Shown piece by piece: positions 34,396-44,388 of a stretch of DNA of 64,000 nt. Position numbers and translations under genes: made by a program. Source of the stretch: Choricystis sp. odSpoLacu1 (lineage: Eukaryota; Chlorophyta; Trebouxiophyceae); contig OY253654.1 in NCBI GenBank assembly GCA_958009055.1, forward strand, positions 496,001 to 560,000, given 5' to 3'. Every line of letters starts with the position of its first letter. Positions within the stretch are counted from its first letter, which is position 1. Below the pieces are notes generated by a model. The model saw only the letters and a program-made list of their open reading frames with translations. It searched no databases and had not been told where the DNA came from.

Positions 34396-35083
34396 CGAAG
34401 GAGCGTTGTTTGTCTTCACGAAATAAAAAAACAGGTCGCAAAACGCGACCGCCCCCCCCAATCTTGACACTGTTGGTGGATCAAGCACACCGAGCGATGC
34501 TCTCGGTGCTGCGTCGCCCGCCACTGCACTAAGAATCGTCTTCAAACACGGTTTTCTATGGGAAACGGAGTACGCCTTTGACTCCTTATTTCCTCCCAAC
34601 TTCCTCTTTGATCTACTCCCTCCTCTTCCCCACCAACACCCCCCCCATATCTGTGCGCCACAAAATGATATGCGATGTTTGGTCACACCTACTTAAATGC
34701 AAGACTGCAAAAAATGAACGACACGACAAAAAAACGTTGGCTGTGTGATGTTTGATGATCGGCAGTCTATTTTATTCGTGTAAACCCTCCCCACCCACAC
34801 CTATTTGCACCGTCACTCACAATGTTAGCGTTCGGGTCGGCAGGGAGGCAATCCATTCACACCGTAACCTGGCATCAAAGCTTTTTGAAACACACTTGAG
34901 CGCTGCTCTACGGCCAGGCACTCGGTCAGCGCAGGAGATGAGTCGAGAAACGAGGTGCGAAGCGACTGTGTGTGTGCAACAAACAAACACGGGGTGAAAT
35001 CACAGAGCACAACAGGGAATGAAACACCAAATCAAACAAGGGAGAGAGAGAGGGACGCCCGGAGAGCGAAAAACACCAAGCAC
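34396..35083. other. 688-bp convergent intergenic gap
   Basis: Between the stop of the secreted protein (+) and the stop of SUV3 (-). Relatively AT-rich. Only short chance frames; a 7-bp hairpin (CACCGAG/CTCGGTG) near 34487-34508. No gene seen. Confidence 0.6.
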
Positions 35084-37293
35084 TCACGCCGCCGCCACCG
35101 CCTTCTTCAACTGGCGCGCCTTGTACTCTTTGCGCGCCCGCACCGACATGGCCAGGTTGCCGGGCGGTGAGTCGTCGTCGCCCTCGGCAGCGGACGCCCA
35201 CCTCCTCCGCCGCGCGGGGGGCGGGTCGTCTGCAGCCGCCGGCGCGGCCGCCTCTGCGTCGGCAGCCCGCCGCCGGCGCCGCGCTTTGGCGGCCGCCGCC
35301 GGCGTGTCAGTCGCCCGATTTCGTGTCGTGGCAGTCGCCCTGGCGCGGCGCACACGCAGCTTGGCGTCGCCTCCCACCGCCTCCCCCTCTTCACCACCCC
35401 CCTTCTCCGCCCTCGCCTTGGCCCGCCTCCCTGCCGCCGCCGCCCGTGCCGACACCGCCTCCAGGTGGGCGTCCAACGCGGTCACCAGGGCGGCCGCCGT
35501 CGCCTCCGCCTCCGCGCGCGGACCAAACAGGCTACCCTCCTCAAACCTGTTCGCCAGCCACATCCACAGCGACACGCACGCGTGCTCCTCCTCCAGGGCG
35601 GCCATGGCGGTGGCAGACCCGAGGCGGGAGGGGGTGGGGTCGAGGGCGGCGGCGAGCGCGCGTGCGGAGGGCGCGTGCGCGCCGGAGGCCAGTGTCACGG
35701 GACCCCCCCTCGCAAACGCGCGCGCATACCCCAGCAATGCGGCACGCTGGCGGGACGACCTCAGGTTGGTTGGGGCCGTGGTAAACAGGTGGCGCTCGCG
35801 CAGGGAGAGGCCGGGCACACACTCCAACGCGCGCGCGGCGGCCGTCACGCCGTCTTGGGACGCAAAGAAGTAGCGCCCCGACAGGCGCGCATCCTCGGCC
35901 AGGCTGGCCAGCAGGCTGGCGTAGGAGGCACCCACGTGGCGGCCGGCGTAGGCTTCCAACTGCTCAAACTCGGGGGAGACGCCCGCGCGCGCGATCTCGT
36001 TGTCCGAGGTGCCGACAGCCAGCGCGGCCGCGAGGGCGGGCGCGTCGGCCGCGTGCAGGACGGCGGTCAGTCCCACAGCATAGGTGGAGGAGGCGCGCCC
36101 CGCGCGCCCCGCAATCTGTTGGACGGAGGGGACGGGGAGGGGGGCTTTGGCGCCCGAGGCGCCAGAGGGTTTGACGAGCGTCTCAAACACGACGCGCCGG
36201 ATGTTGAGGTTGAGGCCCATGCCGACCGCGTCGGACGCGATGAGGACGTCCATGCCCGAGTTTGGGTCGTTGAAGAGGCGGGCCTAGGGGAGGGAGAGGG
36301 TGGGGGGTGGGTGAGTGTCGTTTGATTGCGTGGCTGGCCTCAACCCACCTCTCGCGCGCGCGCGCTCTCGCTCGCTCTCGCTCTCGCTCTCGCTCGCCCT
36401 CGCTCGCCCTCGCTCTCGCTCTCGCTCTCTCTCGCTCTCGCTCTCTCTCGCTCTCGCTCTCGCTCTCGCTCGCTCTCGCTCTCTCCCCCCATCATTCTCT
36501 ACTCGCCTGCCTCCTCCTCGTTTCAGGAGGCAGCGCTCCATACACCACGCACGCGCGCAACCCCGTGGCCGCCTCCACCGCTGCCTTGGCGCGGTGGATG
36601 CCGGCGCGCGAAAACGCGACGACGGCATCCCCCTTCCTCACGCCCGCCAAACCGTCCACCACGGTGGGGGGGTCGTCCAAGGCCAGGGGGGAGAGGCGGT
36701 CGTAGCGCACGACGGAGAAGTCGTCGCCCGCGTCGGCGGCCAGCGCGCGGACGAGGTCGACCGCCGCGGCGGAGCCGCAGACGTGCACGTCGTCCGCGGC
36801 CAGGCCGTGCAGGGCGCGCGTCCAGGCCCAGCCACGAGCCTCATCCCCAAGCATCTGCACCTCATCGATGACGGCGACCGCGACGCGGGCGGAGGGGTCG
36901 ACCATTTCCACCGTGCACGCGGCGTGGCGCGCGCGCGGCACGATGCTCCTCTCCTGCCCCGTCACCAGGGAGCACCAGAGGCCGCGCGCGTTGAGTTCGT
37001 CGTAGACCTCCATGGCCAGGAGGCGCAGGGGGCCGGCGTAGACGCCGGAGGGGGCGGCGGCGAGGGCGGCCAGGGCGGCGTGCGTCTTGCCCGAGTTGGT
37101 CGGCCCCGCGTGGTACGTGATCCTCCGCCGCAGGGCGCGGGCGGCGCGGTACCAGAGGTGAGGGTCGCGCATGTCGATGGAGCGCACCATGTCGCTGGCG
37201 GAGGAGGTGGGGGGTGGGGGTGGGGTGGGGAGCATGCTTCCCTCTGCAGCACGCGCACACACACACACACACGCTGTCTCCCTCTCTCTCTCT

Positions 37294-37332
<39 letters not shown>

Positions 37333-38129
37333 CGATACGTGGTCATCGTGTCCGCGTGCCGCGTCAAGCAGTGATCCGCGAACAAGGCAAACAAAGCGTC
37401 ATCCCCAGCGTCTGTGCGCGGCAGCGCGGCCAGCGCGGCCGTCGCGGCGGCATCACTCCCCCGCACCAGCACCCGCTTGAACCCGGCCATCGCTTCATTG
37501 AACAGGGCGTCGTTGACGTACAGCGCCAGGGCGCGGGCTCGGGTGGTGGGAGCCTTTGTGAAGGCGAGCATGCGGTCGCGCGCGGCAAACATGGTGCCTC
37601 TGTCCACCCCCGTCATCACGTCCGGCGTCACGCCCTGGGTTTGCGGGCATGCCTCCGCTGCTGCCGACAGGGCGGCGTAGGAGGTGGGGAAGCCGGGGGG
37701 CAGGTCGGTGGCGCGCGGCGGCGGGCGTGCGAGCGTCACCGCGTCGGGAGGCGGCAGCGGGGGCAGGGGCGGCGCGGCCGAGGCGGCGCGGCCCGACCGG
37801 CTTGACCGTGAGCGCGATATGGTGCCGCCAGCGGCGGACGACGGCGTCTCGCTCTCGCTGTCGCGGCGGCGGCGGCCACGCTTGGGCGCGAGCGTGGAGG
37901 CAGAGCGCGGCCAGCCCAGAGGGTGGGGGGGGGCTCCCCCCGCTTGGAGTCTGCTCAACGTGTGTACAGTCGCCTGCCATCGTCGTGACGGCGTCAGCAT
38001 CCAGGCGGACGGTGGTGGTGCGGCGGCGGCGGCAGCGCCGTCGGCTAGTGCGCTGTTGGCCGCCGCCGCCGCTCGCCGCCGCGCTGCGCCGGCCAGCAGG
38101 ATGCTGGTGGTCGCAGAGAAGCGCCGCAT
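35084..38129 (-). CDS. SUV3: SUV3-type mitochondrial ATP-dependent RNA helicase
   Basis: DExH helicase of the mitochondrial degradosome. Exons 38129-37333, 37194-36507, 36283-35084 give 894 residues in frame. The start MRRFSATTSILLAGAARRR is a typical mitochondrial presequence. Motif I is ITYHAGPTNSGKTH, motif II VIDEVQML (DEVQ), motif Ib region YAGPLRLLAMEVYDELN, then VVYGALPPETRRRQ|ARLFND across intron 2, DVLIASDAVGMGLNLNIRRV, and motif VI QQIAGRAGRA. The C-terminus adds a basic, Ala-rich extension (KARRRRRAADAE). Intron 2 seems to use CAG|GCGAGT, a GC-AG intron, since only that junction restores the invariant RRxQARLFND. The same intron is filled by a (CTCGCT)n repeat. Confidence 0.93.
36352..36486 (+). 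repeat. (GCTCTC/GCTC)n pyrimidine-rich repeat in SUV3 intron 2
   Basis: About 130 bp of irregular CTCGCT and CTCTCG units preceding the intron donor (on the minus strand, downstream of it). Confidence 0.9.
37295..37329 (+). repeat. (CA)n microsatellite in SUV3 intron 1
   Basis: About 17 CA units immediately next to the intron 1 donor (GTGAGT on the minus strand); a second short (AC) run lies at 37258-37271. Confidence 0.85.
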
Positions 38130-38251
38130 CGGGGGAAATGTAGAGACCCCTGTCGCCCAGATGGCTCGCTTTCTTTTTCTTTTGGACGAAAAAGAAAGCG
38201 AGAAAGCAAGCAAGCGAAATTGCTAGCCGCTCTTCACAAACGCGCCGAGAC
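38130..38251. promoter_or_regulatory. 122-bp bidirectional promoter with perfect inverted repeat (SUV3 / YidD)
   Basis: The whole spacer between the start codons of two organelle-targeted proteins. It contains a perfect 15-bp inverted repeat (38165-38179 CTCGCTTTCTTTTTC and 38188-38202) around an 8-base loop, which could form a hairpin in either leader transcript or bind a dimeric factor. Confidence 0.65.
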
Positions 38252-38689
38252 ATGGCCCCTCCCGTGCGGCTCCGCCGCCCCACGCCACTCCCACCGTCCG
38301 CCTGCGCACGCTGTCGACGGTCGCTGGCTGTCCCCCACCCTGCCCGCCTCGTGAACCTGCCCCCCGCGCTCGCCGCACCCCCCGACAGCGAAGCGTCCAC
38401 ACCCGACGACGACCCCGACGCCACCGCCCCCGACACACCCCTGCTGCGAGCTTCATTGAGCCTGTTGAAATTCTACAAAACCGCAATCTCACCAATCCTG
38501 CCCAAGTCGTGTCGTTTTTTGCCAACGTGCTCTGAATATGCGCAAACGGCTTACAAACGCTATGGCCCCGGCCGAGGCTTCCTGTTGACGGTGTGGCGGT
38601 TGGCGAGGTGCAACCCGTTGGGCGGGAGTGGGTATGATCCTGTGCAGTGGCCGCCGCCAGGGTGGGAGTGGGCGATGAGGGAAAAGTGA
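38252..38689 (+). CDS. YidD-family membrane-insertion factor, organelle-targeted
   Basis: 145-residue intronless protein. The first ~65 residues (MAPPVRLRRPTPLPPSACAR, Pro/Ala/Asp-rich) look like a plastid transit peptide. The rest is a full YidD domain: LLKFYKTAISPILPKSCRFL, PTCSEYAQTAYKRYGPGRGF, LLTVWRLARCNPLGGSGYDP. In bacteria YidD assists YidC in inserting membrane proteins; in plants and algae a homologue acts with the plastid Alb3 system by inference. The three family Cys are all present. Shares a 122-bp promoter with SUV3. Confidence 0.9.
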   Translation: MAPPVRLRRPTPLPPSACARCRRSLAVPHPARLVNLPPALAAPPDSEASTPDDDPDATAPDTPLLRASLSLLKFYKTAISPILPKSCRFLPTCSEYAQTAYKRYGPGRGFLLTVWRLARCNPLGGSGYDPVQWPPPGWEWAMREK

Positions 38690-38791
38690 TGAGAGAGTTT
38701 TTTGCACCACGCTTGCCCCCCTACCACCTCTGCAGTTTTGTCTCTTGTGTCTGTGCTTTTCACAACGTCTCACCTTCTTTCTCTCTCTCTC

Positions 38792-39253
38792 TTAGTCCCG
38801 GCCGCGCGCCCGCCGCTTCTTCCTCTCCCGGCTGCGCCGCCGCTTCCTGTCCTTGTGCCGCCGTTCTTTCTCCTTCCTCTTCCTGCGCTCCCGCGACCGC
38901 GACCGGCTCCTGTGCCTGTGCCGCCGCTTACTCTTGTCGTCACACTTGCGGCGGCGGCGGGCGCCGTCGCTGTCGGAGGATGAAGAAGAAGAAGAAGCAC
39001 TCAGGCTCGACTCGGCCTCCGCCGCGGCCGCGGCAGCCGCCCTCGCTGCAGCGGCGGCCGCTGCCACACAATCAGTCGATGCACCAGACCCTCCAACCGG
39101 CGCGTCCTTGACGGCGACGGTGCCGTCGGGGGTCACGGTCAGAAGGTTTCTGCAATGCAGAGCGACGTGGCCAAAGTTGCCACACGTCTTGCAGCCGCCC
39201 CGCACGGCGGATACCTCCACGCCCAGCAGCGACACGCGGGTAGGGGGCTGCAT
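38792..39253 (-). CDS. SREK1IP1: Zinc-knuckle RS-rich splicing protein (SREK1IP1-like)
   Basis: 153-residue single-exon protein. N-terminus MQPPTRVSLLGVEVSAVRGG leads to a CCHC zinc knuckle CKTCGNFGHVALHC with the RNLLTV segment that typifies SREK1-interacting protein 1. The C-terminal third is a Ser run followed by Lys/Arg-rich RS/RD repeats (RHRSRSRSRERRKRKEKERR), as in splicing regulators. Expected nuclear, interacting with SR proteins. Its stop lies 102 bp from the YidD stop (convergent). Identity of the knuckle family is good; partner in algae unknown. Confidence 0.75.
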   Translation of the reverse strand: MQPPTRVSLLGVEVSAVRGGCKTCGNFGHVALHCRNLLTVTPDGTVAVKDAPVGGSGASTDCVAAAAAAARAAAAAAAEAESSLSASSSSSSSDSDGARRRRKCDDKSKRRHRHRSRSRSRERRKRKEKERRHKDRKRRRSRERKKRRARGRD

Positions 39254-39736
39254 GTGTGGGGGGGGAGGGGGAGGGAGGGGTGGGTGGCGCGGGGGTTGTC
39301 CGCTTTTCGGTCGAATTGAGAGAGCGCAGTGACGTTGCGTTTCTTTCATTGTCTGTGGTGTTGTTTGCACGGGCGGAAAAACGGGGGTGAAGAGTGATGC
39401 AAGGAAAAGGCACAGCAGAGCGGTTGCTTTGCAGAGAATGGTGTGTGGTGGGGCGGCAGGGGCAGATATAAAAAGCAGGGGGGTGGAAACCAAAAGTCAG
39501 CAAACAAGGACGCCGCGACTGAAAAGAAAAGGCACGCCAGGGGGACCGCCAGCGACACAACCGGGCGGATGGGTGAAATCAGACCGTCGGATAGTAAAAA
39601 CACCTTGCGGGGAAACGACTAACTAAGAAACGCTCGCAAAACGCGGAGCACCGCGGGACAAAGGGGGTTGATCGCCCACAGAAACGCCTCTCTCTCTTCT
39701 CTCTCTCTCTCTCTCTCCCCACTCAACACACCAGTG
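39254..39736. other. 483-bp gap with TATA-like motif on the plus strand
   Basis: Between two minus-strand genes (SREK1IP1-like start, DUF789 stop). No coding frame supported. Carries AGATATAAAAAGC at 39464-39476, a 13-mer also found at 44322-44334. The following ~130 bp of the plus strand matches no RNA I recognise. Confidence 0.5.
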
Positions 39737-41472
39737 TCACCTTCCCCACGTGGGCGCACCGTGCGCAAAAAAGGCGGCGTCCGCGTGCACCGCCCCCCGC
39801 CGCGCGGTCCACTCCCCCGCCGCCGCCTCCATGGCTGCATACGTGGCCTCCAGGGGGGCATCGTCCCAGGCGGGGCCGGCGACTCGGTACCGCACCAACC
39901 CCCACGCCGGCAGGGCGGCGGCTGCGGGGGGGGGCGGCACGCCGCATCCTGCGGCGGTCGCGGCGGCAGCGGCGGCAGCGGCCGCCGCCCGCCCCGTCAG
40001 CACCGAGTCGGCAGCCGAGCCCAGGGGTGGAGGCACAGGTTGGTGGGTGGGGGGTGGCGGGGGTGGCGGCAGCAGGGGGAGGCCCCCTCCAGGCGCGACC
40101 GCCGCGCCCGCGGGCGGCGCAAACGAGTGGTAGGTCAGGAACGCGGCCCTCAGGTCGCGCGCGCGCGCCGTGGCGCGGGGGGGGGGCACCGCGTACAGCG
40201 GGTACCAGGCCACCGCAAACCAGGAGGCGGGGTGCAGGTCGGCGGTGGTGGCGGTGGCGAGCAGGGATTCGCCCTTGCCTCCGGACGCCGCCAGGCCGCG
40301 CGCCCGCACCGAGGCGGGGGGGCGGGCGTGAGGGGGGGCTGTCTCGCACCACTCAAACGCGGGGGCGAGGGGCGGGTCGGCGGCCGTGGCAGCGGCAGCT
40401 GCGGCAGCCACCACACACTGCGCCGCCGACGCGGCGCTCGCGCCCCCGTCGTCCGACGCGCCGCTGTCGGAGGCGCAGGAGGAGGGGGGCGCGGAGGAGG
40501 GACGCCGGTTGGGGCGGGACGGGAGGTGGTGGGTGGTGGCGGCGTCGACGACGGCCGAGGGGGAGGGCGGGGTCGAGTGCCTGAGTGGTGAGGGAGGTGA
40601 GGCGCGGGGGCGGTGTGGTGAAATGCGGCCGCCCACGCGCACGTTTTAGCCTCGTTACGTGCGCCCACCCCCACACACGATGCAGACGAATCGTGCCACC
40701 ACGTTGCGAGGGCGGAAACGTCAGGGTTTGGGGAGTGGGGGGGCGAGGCGTGGGGGTCGCAAAGGGTCAAACAAGGCGGCATTGCCGCCCCCACTCCCTC
40801 TCTCTCTCTGTCACCTGCAGCCGTCGCGAGTGAACAGTTGCACGGCGGACAGGTAGGGGACGTACGTCATGCAGACCTGGGGATGGGGAGGGAGGGAGGG
40901 TGAACGTTGAGCCAAAACGCGCCTCCTCCCGCGCGCGCGGCCGCGCACCCAGGGGTGGCGCTCTCTCGGACACGCTCCCCCCTCTCTCATCCCTCACCTC
41001 GCCGTCGGCCGGCCCCAGCGACAGCGGCACCTCTGCCCCAAATGCGGACCACGTGTCGTAGGACGACCTGTGTGGGAGGGGAGGGACGGCGGGTGAGAGA
41101 ATCGCGTCTCCTCTCGCGCGCGGTGCGGTCCGGTCACGCAACCAGCCAGAGCACTGCCAAACCCTCTCCCACCCCACCACTCCCTCACCATAGGTCGGCC
41201 AGAGAGAACCATGAGCCGTCGCTGCCGTCGGTGGGCTGTGTGGGAGGGGAGGGAGGGAGGGAAACGTGAGCGCGTCGCGTCCCCAGCCTCGGGCACATGC
41301 GTGGGGTGGCCTCGGCAACGCCCGCGCACGCTGCCACCCACAACCCGTCACCGCCATTCACACAGCCACTCACCGCGTGCAGCGGCACAACGGGCGCGGT
41401 GGCCGCCAGCACGCGCCGCATGTTGGGGAAGAGCGCAGCCTTGGGGTCGGGGGCGGCGACGGGGGGGCGCAT
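39737..41472 (-). CDS. DUF789 family protein (plant-type)
   Basis: Five exons (41472-41374, 41235-41189, 41067-40998, 40876-40815, 40580-39737), all with GTGAGN/GTGACA donors, CAG acceptors and matching phases, encode 373 residues. Conserved DUF789 blocks appear in order: NMRRVLAATAPVVPLHA, WFSLADLWSSYDTWSAFGAE with VPLSLGPADGE, VCMTYVPYLSAVQLFTRDGC, a variable Ser/Ala-rich loop, then PASWFAVAWYPLYAVPP and DLRAAFLTYHSF, and a last strand LPAWGLVRYRVAG. The family is widespread in land plants and green algae with no defined biochemical role. The loop between blocks (40010-40560) is Ala/Pro-rich and contains poly-Pro. Confidence 0.85.
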
Positions 41473-42031
41473 GGTGGTGGGTGGGGGTGGGGGTCCGTGC
41501 TTTCGAGTGTGTGGGGTTTGCTGTGTGTGCGGAGGGTTTGGGGAGAGGCAAACTGGAACGTGTGTGTCGCGGTCGGAGGCCAGCGGGCGCAGCCCAAAGA
41601 GAGTGTGCGAGTGCGGTCTCGCTGCAGACTCATTCGTTTTTTTTTGTTTTTCCACATTCGCGTCTCGCCCGCGGCGGGCCTCCCACAAACAGGTGCGTGC
41701 GCCCACACGCCTCTGCTTGTAGTCACTCACACGTGGACTTTCAGAGCCCAGGCCTCGCGCCCGCGCCGCCCGCGCCAGCCCGCCGACCACAAGTCGTCAA
41801 CCACGGGCCGCCGCCCCCCTCCACGCGCCCAGTCCACCGCCCCTCCTCCCCACCCTCCCTCTGTGGCAGTGCACATACTACACAGTGTGAGCGTGCGTGC
41901 GGCCTGTGGAGCCGCGAGCCTAGCAGAGAGAGAAATGCTCCGTCGGCTCCTCCCGACGGCTCAACATTGAACTCACTCCCCACACCTCCCTCTCCACACA
42001 GACACCTTCCCACAACACACCACACACCACC
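41473..42031. promoter_or_regulatory. Bidirectional promoter, DUF789 / MRT4
   Basis: 559 bp between divergent starts. Contains T-rich block at 41637-41652 and a C/A-rich leader just before ATG 42032. No RNA gene or TATA box recognised. Confidence 0.5.
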
Positions 42032-42739
42032 ATGCCCAAATCCAAGCGCGACCGCATCGTCGCCCTGACGGCCGCCAAAAAGAAGGACCGCGCGTGGAAG
42101 GAGCGCGTGATCTCCGACGCGCGGGCGGCAGCTGAAGAACACGCCGCCGCCTACGTCTTCCGCGTCACCAACATGCGCAACGACAAGTTCAAGGAGTTGA
42201 GGCAGGCGGCCCGCGATCCTGGTGGCCCGTTGGGGGGGGCGTCCGGGCGGTTTTGCCTGGGCGGCGCGCACAAGCTGAGGGTCGCGCTCGGCAAGACCCC
42301 CGCAGACGAGCCCCGCCCCGGCCTCGCCGCCCTAGGCGCCTGCTTGAGTGGCGACTGCGGCCTGTTCTTCACCAATGCGCCTCACGAGGCGGTGGCCGCC
42401 ATGTTTGAGACGGCGGAGACGGAGGACTGGGCGCGCGCGGGCGCGCGCGCGACTGCCGACGTCTCCCTCCCCGCCGGCCCCCTGTCCGGCCCCACGGGCG
42501 CCCCCCTGGCCCACACCCTGGAACCCTCCCTGCGCAAGCACGGCCTGCCCACCAAGCTGGAGCGTGGCGTGGTGACGCTGGTGTCCGATACTGTTGTCTG
42601 CCGCGCTGGCGACACGCTCACCCCCGGCCAAGCCGCCCTGCTGCGCGTGTTTGGGGAGAGGCAGGCCGTGTTCCGTCTCACCCTGGTGGCGCGGTGGGAT
42701 GAGGAGAGCGGGGAGGTGGCGAGCTGTGGAGAAGAGTGA
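42032..42739 (+). CDS. MRTO4: MRT4/MRTO4 ribosome-assembly factor
   Basis: Paralogue of stalk protein P0 that occupies the P0 site on pre-60S particles. Single exon, 235 residues. The N-terminus MPKSKRDRIVALTAAKKKDR is the family signature (MPKSKR...). It continues with YVFRVTNMRNDKFKELRQA, GRFCLGGAHKLRVALGK, GDCGLFFTNAPHEAV and the second domain end PSLRKHGLPTKLERGVVTL, CRAGDTLTPGQAALLRVFGE with the final FRLTLVARW. The acidic P0 tail is absent, as expected for MRT4. Frame intact. TGTAA follows at about 42779. Confidence 0.93.
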   Translation: MPKSKRDRIVALTAAKKKDRAWKERVISDARAAAEEHAAAYVFRVTNMRNDKFKELRQAARDPGGPLGGASGRFCLGGAHKLRVALGKTPADEPRPGLAALGACLSGDCGLFFTNAPHEAVAAMFETAETEDWARAGARATADVSLPAGPLSGPTGAPLAHTLEPSLRKHGLPTKLERGVVTLVSDTVVCRAGDTLTPGQAALLRVFGERQAVFRLTLVARWDEESGEVASCGEE

Positions 42740-42879
42740 TTTTGATGGCTTTCTTTCTCTCCGCCTTCCCCCGTGCTTTGTAAACGTGTTTTTTTTCTTC
42801 ACAGGTGATGTTAAATGACGGTGCAAAACACAAATCAAGCAAAATGGAAAACTCTAAAACGCCTACACCCTTTCTCGCG

Positions 42880-44015
42880 TCACCTGCTGCCAAACCCGCC
42901 TGCACCCGGCGGCAGCAGCAGGCTGGCCTCCAGATCCGCCCTCGCCTCCAGCGTGCGCAGCCAGAAGCCGACAGCGCCCGCGAACAGGAGCAGGCCTCCC
43001 AACTCGGAGTGCGCCCAGGCGCGGCGCCGGCCGGCGGTGCCGCCAACGTCGGCGCCGCTGCCAGCGACGAGCCTCTGCACAAACGCGTTGCCGGCTTCCA
43101 GCACGGCCGGCGTAGCGTCTGCTGTGAGAGCGGCCAGGGTGGCTGCATCCGCCGTCTTCAGGAAGCCGAGCACCGAGTTGGGGCGGCCCCCCGCGCCGGC
43201 GCGCGCGCGCGCGTCGTCGGCGGCGGCCGCGCCCGCAGAGCGCGCGGTTTCGAGCTCAGCCTCGAGTGCTGCCACATAGTGCCCCGCGTCGACACGGACA
43301 GGGGTCTCACTTTCCACGTGCCACTTGGTGACGACGCCGTCCACGCCGTCGACCTGTGCGCCGGGAGCAAAGTCACGCCCCGCCGCTGTGGCGGCCGCCA
43401 CCGCGGCCGCGACGGCGGCAGGGGACGCGTGGGCGGGGGGCAGCGCGCCGACGGCGGACGTGGGGGCGAGGCGGGAGCGCAGTTGGAGGCGGGAGGCGAC
43501 GTTCTTCATCATGTAGCCGGTGAGCAGGGTGGCTTGCAACAACTGGCCAACATCTTCGGAGGAACTCTCAACCTTTGGGAGGGTGGGCGAGGGGAAAGGA
43601 AGGGTGAGTGTTTTTTGTGTTCGCCACGCGCCCAAAAAGACAGCGCGGCAGCGCCCCGATTCCTCTGCCCCCCCCTGCGGCCAGCATTGGCCTCTGTCTC
43701 CCTCTGCTCCCCACACACACTCACCGTCACCCTGAACGCGGACGGCGGCAGCGTGCCCACGAGCCCGCCCACCGTCTGCTGCAGCGCGTCCACTACGTCC
43801 GGGGGGGCTGCCACCGCAAAGTGCTCCACATAGTTGGCCTCAATGGACTGCACAAAGGATAGGAGGGCGCGGCGTGTGTCGTCGTCAGCGTCGGGTGGGG
43901 GGAGGGGAGGCTCCCACGACGAGCGCGGCGGGGCGTGGGCGCGCGGGGCACGAGCGTGGCGGGGGCGGGGCAAGGGCGGGCGCAGGGACGGGCGGCAGGT
44001 GGCGACGCCCACCAT
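42880..44015 (-). CDS. DUF760 chloroplast-type protein
   Basis: Two exons (44015-43725, 43572-42880, phase 0) give 327 residues. An Arg/Pro-rich leader (MVGVATCRPSLRPPLPRPRH) suggests plastid targeting. DUF760 blocks: ALLSFVQSIEANYVEHFAVA, ALQQTVGGLVGTLPPSAFRV and, across the intron, VESSSEDVGQLLQATLLTGY with MMKNVASRLQLRSRL. The later part is Ala-rich and ends with one probable membrane segment (LGGLLLFAGAVGFWLRTLEA) near residue 290, not usual for the short DUF760 proteins. Family is plant/alga/cyanobacterial; function not settled. Confidence 0.85.
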
Positions 44016-44388
44016 GTTGGCTTCAGCAGCCTGTGCTTGTCCCGTGTGAGGAGGGACGCCTGGCGCGGCGGGCGGAGGGAGAGCGCGCGCCCCAGAGAGC
44101 GCACGGATGTTTTCAGAATGTGGAAGCGTTTTTTGACACTTCCACATTCTGAAAACATCCGTGCGCGACCCTCCCTTTTCTTCTCTCGCCAAACGCCCTT
44201 CTTGGTTTGGGGTTTTGGTATGTTTTCTCACACGTTTGTTGTCCTTGTCGAATGAATCCCGCCCCAGCCCTCTCTCTCGCTAAAGAAGAAGAAAGAAAGA
44301 AAAAGAAAACGCGGCCCAAAAAGATATAAAAAGCGAGGCGGGGAGAGCAAAACCATCAGCCTCTACCCCCTCTCACCCTCTCCTCTCT
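44016..44388. other. 373-bp gap with perfect 28-bp hairpin
   Basis: Separates the DUF760 start and the next minus-strand stop. It holds a long inverted repeat (annotated separately) 84 bp upstream of the DUF760 ATG and the TATA-like 13-mer AGATATAAAAAGC at 44322-44334 on the plus strand. No coding frame is supported. Confidence 0.6.
44099..44166. repeat. Perfect 28-bp inverted repeat, 12-base loop
   Basis: Left arm 44099-44126 and right arm 44139-44166 are exact reverse complements; the loop is CGTTTTTTGACA. The stem is only moderately GC-rich, unlike its surroundings. It could be a fold-back small-RNA precursor, a cruciform, or remains of a MITE. Confidence 0.95.
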
